This document shows, piece after piece, positions 1 through 4,924 of a stretch of 6,426 bases of DNA. Numbering within the stretch: position 1 is the stretch's first letter; each line of letters begins with the position of its first letter. The notes under the pieces are model-generated. The model was given only the letters and a program-made list of their open reading frames with translations. It had not been told where the DNA came from and searched no databases. Position numbers and translations under genes: made by a program. Source of the DNA: an uncultured Ruminococcus sp. (GTDB taxonomy: Bacteria > Bacillota > Clostridia > Oscillospirales > Acutalibacteraceae); contig CACYDK010000087.1 in assembly GCA_902773155.1 (NCBI GenBank), forward strand, positions 1 through 6,426, written 5' to 3'.

Positions 1-246
1 ATGATCGCCAACAAGGTGAACGGGATCTACGCCTGCGTCTGTCAGGATCCCTTCTGCGCGGCTCTCGCGCGCCAGCATAACGACGCCAACGTGCTTTGCC
101 TCGGCGCAAAGATCATAGGCGGTTTGATCGCTATTGAAAATGTAAAGACCTTCATGCAAACCGAGCCGCTCACGGCCGAAAAATACGTCCGCAGGGTCAA
201 AAAGGTTCAAAAGATCAACGATGAGCACTGTGTTCCCGTTAAATAA
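1..246 (+). CDS. RpiB/LacA/LacB-family sugar-phosphate isomerase, C-terminal part (5' end outside window)
   Basis: This is the last 81 residues of a protein of the ribose-5-phosphate isomerase B / galactose-6-phosphate isomerase family, cytosolic enzymes that interconvert aldose and ketose phosphates (ribose 5-phosphate and ribulose 5-phosphate in RpiB). The recognisable family core is ANKVNGIYACVCQD (residues 3-16), followed by ARQHNDANVLCLGAKIIGG (residues 23-41), where the HNDANVL segment contributes to the active site and phosphate binding. A basic tail (YVRRVKKVQK) matches the usual C-terminal helix. Family members are about 145-150 residues long, so roughly the first 65-70 are missing. 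The ATG at base 1 is an internal Met that falls at the window edge by chance, not a start. The gene ends in TAA, 12 bases before a strong terminator, so it is the last gene of its transcript. The family is clear; the substrate (ribose, allose or a galactose derivative) cannot be told from this half. Confidence 0.88.
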   Translation: MIANKVNGIYACVCQDPFCAALARQHNDANVLCLGAKIIGGLIAIENVKTFMQTEPLTAEKYVRRVKKVQKINDEHCVPVK

Positions 247-258
247 CCGATAATAATG

Positions 259-291
259 AAGGACAGCTCCGGTTTAATCTGAGCTGTCCTT
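259..291. terminator. Intrinsic terminator shared by the convergent rpiB-like and plsC-like genes
   Basis: AAGGACAGCTC (259-269) and GAGCTGTCCTT (281-291) form a perfect 11-bp stem around an 11-base loop. On the plus strand it runs into TTTTTC, a classical intrinsic terminator placed just after the isomerase stop codon. On the minus strand the hairpin is followed by TTCATTATTA, a weaker T-rich tail, so it may also stop the leftward transcript. The stop codon of the minus-strand acyltransferase gene (274-276) lies in the loop, and one arm of the stem encodes its last residues. Plus-strand function is well supported; minus-strand function is inference. Confidence 0.9.
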
Positions 292-1065
292 TTTCTGTAT
301 GTACTCGTAGTAGGCGTAATTGTCCGGGCGGGAGGCCTCCCCAAGCATAAAATCGTATATTTCGTCGCGCAGCTTTTGCTTTGCGGTGCGCTCGCTGACC
401 GAGAGATCCGGATAAAAGGGCTCGGATACAGTAACCGTGAGCAGGGGAGGGAGCTTCCGTAGGAGCCTGCGCTTACGATACGTCGTCACAAACGCGACCG
501 CGGGAACGCCGTCCTTTACGGGATAGGCGAAGCTTCCGTTCGGAAACGGGCGTATCCCTGTAAACCACGGCCATATATGAGCCTCCGGATAGACCGTTAC
601 GGCGCGCTTTTGCTTTGTGCGCATTGAGAGCGCCTTTGTAAAAGCCCTCATACCCTTGGCGTTGCCGGGCACGGGAATAGCTCCGAGCAGACGAACGATC
701 CCGCCGACGACCGGTATCGAGACGGTCTGCGGACTTACGACGATGTGAGCGGCCTTTGGAAAGCTTACAAGCGTGGGCGTGTAGGCGTCCATCATTCCCT
801 GAGTGTGATTCCCGTAAAGATAGTAGCCTGTGCCGCGAAGCTTGCGCAAAGTCCTTCTGTTTCTTATTTTGAGGCCGAAGCCGATCTTGGCTATTAGCCA
901 CACCAGCGGAGTGGCGATTAACCTGTACAGCAAAAACTCGGCGATCCGCCATAACGGGTTATCTACGGCGAAGGGGTAGTTTTCGGGCAGAGGCTTCGGC
1001 TCGAAAACCGTGTTAGCGAAATCATCGTTTTTGAGATCGCTGTAATATATTGTCTTTTTAGCCAT
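274..1065 (-). CDS. PlsC-type (LPLAT superfamily) 1-acyl-sn-glycerol-3-phosphate acyltransferase-like protein
   Basis: The 263-residue protein belongs to the lysophospholipid/glycerol-phosphate acyltransferase superfamily, which transfers an acyl chain to a glycerol-phosphate or related lipid acceptor at the inner face of the membrane. A hydrophobic stretch at about residues 41-65 (RIAEFLLYRL... to IGFGL) is a likely membrane anchor or re-entrant segment. Motif I is GNHTQGMMDA, giving His87 and Asp93, an H-X5-D spacing instead of the textbook H-X4-D. Motif II is near GAIPVPGNAKGM (128-139). Motif III is VYPEAHIWPW (158-167) with Glu161, in place of the usual FPEGTRS. Motif IV is near VPAVAF (187-192). 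The ATG overlaps the end of the upstream glycosyltransferase gene by 8 bases and is preceded by AGAGGAAAA, so translation is probably coupled. The family is secure; the acceptor is unknown and need not be lysophosphatidate. The pairing with a GT4 enzyme suggests a glycolipid role. Confidence 0.87.
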   Translation of the reverse strand: MAKKTIYYSDLKNDDFANTVFEPKPLPENYPFAVDNPLWRIAEFLLYRLIATPLVWLIAKIGFGLKIRNRRTLRKLRGTGYYLYGNHTQGMMDAYTPTLVSFPKAAHIVVSPQTVSIPVVGGIVRLLGAIPVPGNAKGMRAFTKALSMRTKQKRAVTVYPEAHIWPWFTGIRPFPNGSFAYPVKDGVPAVAFVTTYRKRRLLRKLPPLLTVTVSEPFYPDLSVSERTAKQKLRDEIYDFMLGEASRPDNYAYYEYIQKKDSSD

Positions 1066-2197
1066 TTTTCCTCTTTTCGTGGGTCTGAATAATCATCTGT
1101 TCCATACGATCCATGCATAATTCGTATTCAAACTGTTTTGTATATCCAAGGTATTCCTTGCTTCGGACTGCTTTTTCGTCGGGATGGTCGAGCCAGTAGT
1201 CGATTTTCTCCGCGAGAGAGAGGCTGTTGTTGCATTCAAAGAGATTCTTGTCGTCAAGAGCGAAGTGCCTCGTCGCGCTTCGGGGAGAGTTTGATATTAC
1301 CGGAACAAGTCCGCAGGAAATCGCCTCCAGGCACGATATGGCTTCGATCTCTATTTCCGCCGGATGGACGTACAAATCGGCGGTGTTCAGCATAGAAATC
1401 AATTCCCCGCGTGAGAAAAAGCGGAAAACCGGGGGATTCTTAAGCCCTGCCGAGAGCTTTTTCAGCTTGTCCTTCAGTGGACCGTCCCCGGCAAAAACAA
1501 GCTGGATCGTGTCCGCGTAGCGGCTGTGCTTTACGGCTTCGATGAGTACGCTGTGCGACTTTTCCTTGCTGTATCTTCCGGTAAAGAGTATGACCTGCTT
1601 TCCGTCAAACTCCGCCGGGCGTTTTGCCTCTGTCGGGCGGAATTCGCTTCTTACGCCGTTTGAGATCACAAAGGCATTGACTTTGCCGCCGTAACGTTCA
1701 AAAACGCTCCGTATAAACTCCGAGGGATAGTGGACGCCGTCGACATATCGGTAAAACCAGCGGTAAAAAAACCGGTAAACCATTTTGTTGATAAGCCGGT
1801 TGTTTTTCATAAACAGGTGGCTTGTGAAATTTTCGGCCTGACAGTGAAATCCGGCCGTTGTGGAGATCCCCTTTTCCCTTGCCATACGCAAGGCTTTTAT
1901 GCACAGCGGAAAAGGAGTCATCAGGTGGACGTGGTCAACTCCGTCGAGAGCCTTGTTCAGAACGTCCCGGTTGGGCTTCGCTAGGCTTACGCCGTTCTTT
2001 TTTACATAGTTGTTCAAGGGGCCGAGGCCGAGGGTATCAACGACATAAAAGCCCGGAAGGCCTTTTTTGTCCTCGTCCGGGCAGACTACCCGAACGCTGT
2101 GGCCTTTTTCGCGAAGCGAGCGTATAAGGTTCATGGCGGCTATGGTGGTTCCGTTGTTTTCCTTTCCGAGCACGTCGCATACTACACATATGATCAT
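1058..2197 (-). CDS. GT4-type (group 1) glycosyltransferase, probably acting on a membrane lipid
   Basis: This is a retaining GT-B fold glycosyltransferase of 379 residues when started at 2197. The N-terminal acceptor domain opens with MIICVVCDVLGKENNGTT, a strand followed by a glycine loop as is usual for GT4. The C-terminal nucleotide-sugar domain shows ILFTGRYSKEKSH (203-215, with Arg208 and Lys213 in the usual donor-phosphate region), FAGDGPLKDKL (235-245) and the E-X7-E motif formed by Glu283 and Glu291 in EIEIEAISCLEAISCG. An aromatic/arginine-rich stretch at 140-151 (VYRFFYRWFYRY) may sit on the membrane surface. I reject the in-frame ATG at 2287 because it lies in the -35 box of a strong promoter. 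ATG 2197 has AGGAG upstream and begins exactly where family similarity begins. The gene overlaps the following acyltransferase gene by 8 bases. Sugar and acceptor are not identifiable; diacylglycerol glucosyltransferase-like activity is a guess from context. Confidence 0.87.
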   Translation of the reverse strand: MIICVVCDVLGKENNGTTIAAMNLIRSLREKGHSVRVVCPDEDKKGLPGFYVVDTLGLGPLNNYVKKNGVSLAKPNRDVLNKALDGVDHVHLMTPFPLCIKALRMAREKGISTTAGFHCQAENFTSHLFMKNNRLINKMVYRFFYRWFYRYVDGVHYPSEFIRSVFERYGGKVNAFVISNGVRSEFRPTEAKRPAEFDGKQVILFTGRYSKEKSHSVLIEAVKHSRYADTIQLVFAGDGPLKDKLKKLSAGLKNPPVFRFFSRGELISMLNTADLYVHPAEIEIEAISCLEAISCGLVPVISNSPRSATRHFALDDKNLFECNNSLSLAEKIDYWLDHPDEKAVRSKEYLGYTKQFEYELCMDRMEQMIIQTHEKRKNG

Positions 2198-2209
2198 CTG
2201 TATATAATT

Positions 2210-2214
2210 CTCCT
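2210..2214 (-). promoter_or_regulatory. Ribosome binding site of the glycosyltransferase gene
   Basis: AGGAG read on the minus strand, with 12 bases to the ATG at 2197. The spacing is longer than the usual 5-9, but no other Shine-Dalgarno sequence lies near the start of family similarity. It supports the 379-residue form of the protein. Confidence 0.65.
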
Positions 2215-2258
2215 GAGTATTATTGTGCGCGCCGCTTTTTCGGCGGCACTGCCGACTC

Positions 2259-2287
2259 ATTATACTATAAAACGACAGCGTTTTCAA
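2259..2287 (-). promoter_or_regulatory. Strong sigma-A/sigma-70 type promoter for the glycosyltransferase-acyltransferase unit
   Basis: On the minus strand, TTGAAA (2287-2282) and TATAAT (2264-2259) are separated by exactly 17 bases. The -35 box matches TTGACA at 5 of 6 positions and the -10 box is perfect. Transcription should begin near 2252, giving a leader of about 55 bases. The leader starts with a small GC hairpin, GCCGC/GCGGC at 2247-2243 and 2235-2231, and then carries the AGGAG site. The promoter excludes any translation start upstream of about 2252. Confidence 0.85.
2273..2287 (-). promoter_or_regulatory. Candidate cre (CcpA-type) operator overlapping the -35 box
   Basis: The minus strand reads TTGAAAACGCTGTCG. 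Against the published cre consensus TGWAANCGNTNWCA, the 14 bases from the second T match at all positions but the last (G for A). It covers the -35 box and half the spacer, a position where a bound CcpA-family regulator would repress. One mismatch to this degenerate consensus can occur by chance about once in several kilobases, so the call rests mainly on location. Confidence 0.35.
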
Positions 2288-2427
2288 GTTGTGTGGAAAG
2301 AAGGACGGTTTTTAGGCCTTCAAAGCAAATTTTTTGCAGAAAAAGCGGCCGGATTTTAGTAATGGGGTAGATATCCCGGCTTAAATGTGATATTATTAAC
2401 GGGTGAATTATTTTTAAGGCGATACCA

Positions 2428-2433
2428 TATAAT
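2428..2433 (+). promoter_or_regulatory. Candidate -10 box of the ior-paaK operon promoter
   Basis: A perfect TATAAT lies 52 bases before the iorA ATG and would start transcription near 2440. No good -35 box lies 16-18 bases upstream (GAATTA at 17), so the promoter may be weak or activator-dependent. An alternative is the extended -10 sequence TGATATTAT at 2388-2396, also without a clear -35. Which is used cannot be decided from sequence. Confidence 0.5.
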
Positions 2434-2445
2434 TCAGGTGCGCCG

Positions 2446-2465
2446 CTTGCTTTGATAAAAGCAAG
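2446..2465 (+). repeat. Perfect 8-bp inverted repeat (hairpin) in the iorA leader
   Basis: CTTGCTTT (2446-2453) and AAAGCAAG (2458-2465) are exact reverse complements around a GATA loop. If transcription starts near 2440, the hairpin lies at the extreme 5' end of the mRNA, just before the iorA ribosome binding site AAGGA (2474-2478). A T-run does not follow it, so it is not an intrinsic terminator. It could stabilise the mRNA 5' end or be an operator; the role is inference. Confidence 0.6.
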
Positions 2466-2485
2466 GCTAAGGTAAGGATGATTAA

Positions 2486-4273
2486 ATGAGCAAGAAATAT
2501 GTAATGGGCAACGGGGCTATAGCCTTGGGAGCCTTGTCAGCGGGAGTGAATCTGATTTCGGGCTATCCCGGAACTCCGTCCTCCGAAATAATCGAAACAG
2601 CGTCGAAATACCCTCACGAGGGTACATATCTGGAATGGTCGGTAAACGAAAAGGCGGCTATGGAGGTCGCCGCGGCGGCGGCATACTGCGGCGCCAGAGC
2701 GATGGTAACTATGAAGCAGGTCGGCCTTAACGTCGCGTCTGACCCCCTGATGAGTCTGGCCTATGTCGGCGTAAAGGGCGGAATGGTGGTAGTCGCCGCG
2801 GACGATCCGGGCCCGATATCCTCGCAGACCGAGCAGGATACGCGCCGGTTCGCCGAGTTCGCGAGGATCCCCGTCTTTGATCCTTCCTCGCCCGAGGAGG
2901 CCTTTGAGATGGTTAAGGACGCCTTCGCCTACTCCGAAAAGTACAAAACGCCGGTTATCCTGCGGCCGACCACAAGGGTCGACCACGCCTACGCCTCGAT
3001 CGAGGCGCCGGATTCGTTTAGAGCGGGGGAGTACGAGGGCTTTGTAAAGGACTCTAAAAAATGGGTCATCTTTCCGAGGCTTTCGTACGCTAACCACATG
3101 GTGATAGAAAAACGCAACACAGAGATCGGCGAGGATTTTTCCTCGTACCGCTTCAATACGGTAACAGGAAGCTCGAAAAAAGCCGTTATCGCTACAGGCG
3201 TCAGCTATGCCTACGCGGCCGAGTTTTTGAAGGACTATCCCGAGGTGAGGCTCATCAAGGTAGGCGCGCCCTATCCTATGCCCGAGAGCTTTTTGCTTAG
3301 GGCTCTTGAGGGAGTGACCGAGGCTCTGTGCTTTGAGGAGCTCAGTCCGTTCATCGAGGAGAGCTTATTGAAGCTCGTCGGCAAGCACCGCCTCGATATT
3401 AAGGTGCGCGGAAAGCTGAGCGGCGACGTTCCCTCCGCAGGCGAAAACGATACCGACAGCGCGAGGCGTATTATCGGCGGATTCCTCAGGCTCGAAGCCG
3501 ATAACAGCGGCGCGGAGCTTTCGTCCGCTCCCGAGCCTCCGGCAAGACCTCCGGTGCTCTGCGCCGGTTGTCCTCACCGCGCCTCGTTTTACGCGGTCAA
3601 GCAGGCTATGAAGGGCAAAAAAGCCTATTTCTGCGGAGATATCGGCTGTTATACGCTCGGAAACGCAATGCCGCTTGATATGGTCGACACGTGCCTGTGT
3701 ATGGGCGCCGGTATAACGATGGCTCAGGGCTTTAATCATATGGACAGCGACGCGGTCGCCGTTTCCTTCGCGGGAGACTCGACCTTCTTCGCCTCGGGCA
3801 TCACGGGCGTAGTGAACGCCGTCTATAACGCCGCCGATATGATCGTCTGCATCCTGGACAATTCTACCACGGCTATGACCGGCCATCAGCCTCACCCCGG
3901 AACCGGAAGAAACCTCATGTCCGCTCCTGTGGACAAAATCAGCATAGAAAAGATTCTTATCGCCGCCGGGGTTAAAAAGGTAGTCACCGTCGATCCGCTT
4001 GAGCTCGACGAGGCGATAAAGGCCGTCAAAGAATGCGCCGAGGTAAAGGGCGTCAAGGCGATCATTTTCAAGTCGCCCTGCGTGGCGATAGTTAAGCCCG
4101 ATAAAAAAATGAGAGTAAACAGCAGCTGCGTCGGATGTATGCGCTGTATAAAGGAGATCGGCTGTCCGGCGCTTTCGGTAAACGACGGAAGAGTCGTTAT
4201 CGACGAGAACCTCTGCACAGGCTGCGGCCTTTGCTCAAAGCTGTGCAAGGTCGGCGCGATTGGAGGGGTCTGA
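2486..4273 (+). CDS. iorA: Indolepyruvate:ferredoxin oxidoreductase, alpha subunit
   Basis: The 595-residue large subunit of the cytosolic, oxygen-sensitive enzyme that converts aryl-pyruvates (indolepyruvate, phenylpyruvate, hydroxyphenylpyruvate) plus CoA and two oxidised ferredoxins to aryl-acetyl-CoA, CO2 and reduced ferredoxin. The N-terminal pyrimidine-binding domain contains GNGAIALGALSAG (8-20), SGYPGTPSSEI (25-35) and WSVNEKAAMEVA (51-62). A linking domain follows, with a converting-region segment around 231-300. The C-terminal TPP domain begins after LCAGCPHRASFYAV (358-371) and has GDIGCYTLG (384-392), then GDS (430-432) to DN (458-459), the TPP-phosphate/magnesium motif. A two-cluster ferredoxin domain closes the protein: Cys548, 551, 554, 560 and Cys577, 580, 583, 587, enough for two [4Fe-4S] clusters. 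Length and domain order are typical for IorA. The ATG has AAGGA 7 bases upstream. It is the first gene of the rightward operon, 2 bases from iorB. Confidence 0.96.
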   Translation: MSKKYVMGNGAIALGALSAGVNLISGYPGTPSSEIIETASKYPHEGTYLEWSVNEKAAMEVAAAAAYCGARAMVTMKQVGLNVASDPLMSLAYVGVKGGMVVVAADDPGPISSQTEQDTRRFAEFARIPVFDPSSPEEAFEMVKDAFAYSEKYKTPVILRPTTRVDHAYASIEAPDSFRAGEYEGFVKDSKKWVIFPRLSYANHMVIEKRNTEIGEDFSSYRFNTVTGSSKKAVIATGVSYAYAAEFLKDYPEVRLIKVGAPYPMPESFLLRALEGVTEALCFEELSPFIEESLLKLVGKHRLDIKVRGKLSGDVPSAGENDTDSARRIIGGFLRLEADNSGAELSSAPEPPARPPVLCAGCPHRASFYAVKQAMKGKKAYFCGDIGCYTLGNAMPLDMVDTCLCMGAGITMAQGFNHMDSDAVAVSFAGDSTFFASGITGVVNAVYNAADMIVCILDNSTTAMTGHQPHPGTGRNLMSAPVDKISIEKILIAAGVKKVVTVDPLELDEAIKAVKECAEVKGVKAIIFKSPCVAIVKPDKKMRVNSSCVGCMRCIKEIGCPALSVNDGRVVIDENLCTGCGLCSKLCKVGAIGGV

Positions 4274-4275
4274 TC

Positions 4276-4869
4276 ATGAAGAAGGATATAATGATTTGCG
4301 GTGTAGGCGGTCAGGGAACCGTCCTCGCCTCAAAAATAATAGCCGCCTCCGCTATGGACGAGGGCTTAACCGTACATTCGGCCGAGACCATAGGAATGGC
4401 GCAGAGAGGCGGTCCGGTAACGAGCCACGTCAGGATCGGGGACGACGCGTTTTCGCCTCTGATCTCCGCGGGAGGAGCCGATCTTCTGATCGCGTTTGAG
4501 CCCTCCGAGGCGGTTAGAAATCTTAGATACTTAAAAAAAGACGGCTTTGTGATCGTGAATTCCGTTCCGGTAAAGCCCACCTCGCTTTCGGGCGGAGCGG
4601 ATTACGACGGCAAGGCCGAGATCGAGTTTCTGACCTCGCGGTGCAGGTGCCTCGCGGTCAATTCAGACGAGCTGTGCGCTCCCTTCGGCTCGTCAAAGTT
4701 CTTCAACGTGGCTGTTTTAGGAGCGGCTGCCGGAACAGGCGAGCTCGGTCTGAGCGCCGATACGGTTCGAAACGAAATAATAAAAACAGTGCCCCAAAGA
4801 TTTTTAGAGAAAAATCTCGCGGCTTTTGCGGCCGGAATCAAATTGGGCGCCGAGCATTCGGCAAATTGA
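4276..4869 (+). CDS. iorB: Indolepyruvate:ferredoxin oxidoreductase, beta subunit
   Basis: The 197-residue small subunit of indolepyruvate:ferredoxin oxidoreductase, corresponding to the gamma-type domain of pyruvate:ferredoxin oxidoreductases, which joins IorA to complete the active enzyme. It shows the family's glycine-rich opening ICGVGGQGTVLASKIIA (7-23), then HSAETIGMAQRGGPVTSHVRIG (34-55), both diagnostic for the IorB/PFOR-gamma family, and FFNVAVLGAAAG (142-153) near the end. I chose the ATG at 4276. It lies 2 bases after the iorA stop and has GGAGGGG at 4262-4268 inside the last iorA codons, 7-9 bases upstream. The reading frame is open further upstream but only overlaps iorA and has no family similarity there. 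The spacing suggests translational coupling and equal subunit supply. Length is normal for IorB. Confidence 0.95.
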   Translation: MKKDIMICGVGGQGTVLASKIIAASAMDEGLTVHSAETIGMAQRGGPVTSHVRIGDDAFSPLISAGGADLLIAFEPSEAVRNLRYLKKDGFVIVNSVPVKPTSLSGGADYDGKAEIEFLTSRCRCLAVNSDELCAPFGSSKFFNVAVLGAAAGTGELGLSADTVRNEIIKTVPQRFLEKNLAAFAAGIKLGAEHSAN

Positions 4870-4876
4870 TACAACC

Positions 4877-4899
4877 GGGCGGCGCCGCGCCCTGCGCAG
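4877..4899 (+). repeat. GC-rich inverted repeats in the iorB-paaK gap
   Basis: GGGCG (4877-4881) pairs with CGCCC (4888-4892), and the palindrome CTGCGCAG follows at 4892-4899. Together they make up much of the 55-base gap between iorB and the ligase gene. No T-run follows, so this is not an intrinsic terminator. It could slow RNA decay or tune expression of the downstream genes, or mean nothing. Confidence 0.35.
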
Positions 4900-4924
4900 C
4901 GAAGTCCTTGGATAGGAGAAAAGA

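Noticed and set aside
1..3. ATG at base 1 as the true start of the isomerase gene
   Set aside because: Family proteins have about 65-70 residues before this point, including part of the active site, so the codon is internal and the gene is cut by the window edge.
2099..2359. Plus-strand open frame of 86 codons across the divergent region
   Set aside because: Half of it is antisense to the glycosyltransferase gene, the rest crosses the minus-strand promoter, it has no ribosome site, and its protein resembles nothing known to me.
2381..2402. Rex-like redox operator in TTAAATGTGATATTATTAACGG upstream of iorA
   Set aside because: The right half resembles TTAACAA, but only about 9 of 14 half-site positions match and the left half is poor, so the dyad is too weak to call.
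2290..2485. T-box or other riboswitch in the iorA leader
   Set aside because: No T-box bulge sequence (the AGGGTGGNACCGCG-like core) or long conserved leader is visible, and the leader from the best -10 box is only about 45 bases.
3365..3895. Minus-strand open frame of 176 codons inside iorA
   Set aside because: A shadow of the GC-rich iorA codons, low in structure-forming patterns and rich in Arg/His/Ala, with no promoter or ribosome site of its own.
4135..4275. Longer form of iorB beginning inside iorA
   Set aside because: The extra residues are arginine-rich out-of-frame translation of the iorA ferredoxin domain. The family start and a strong ribosome site are at ATG 4276.
4877..4899. 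Intrinsic terminator between iorB and the ligase gene
   Set aside because: The GC-rich dyads are not followed by a T-run, and the ligase gene has no visible promoter of its own in the 55-base gap.
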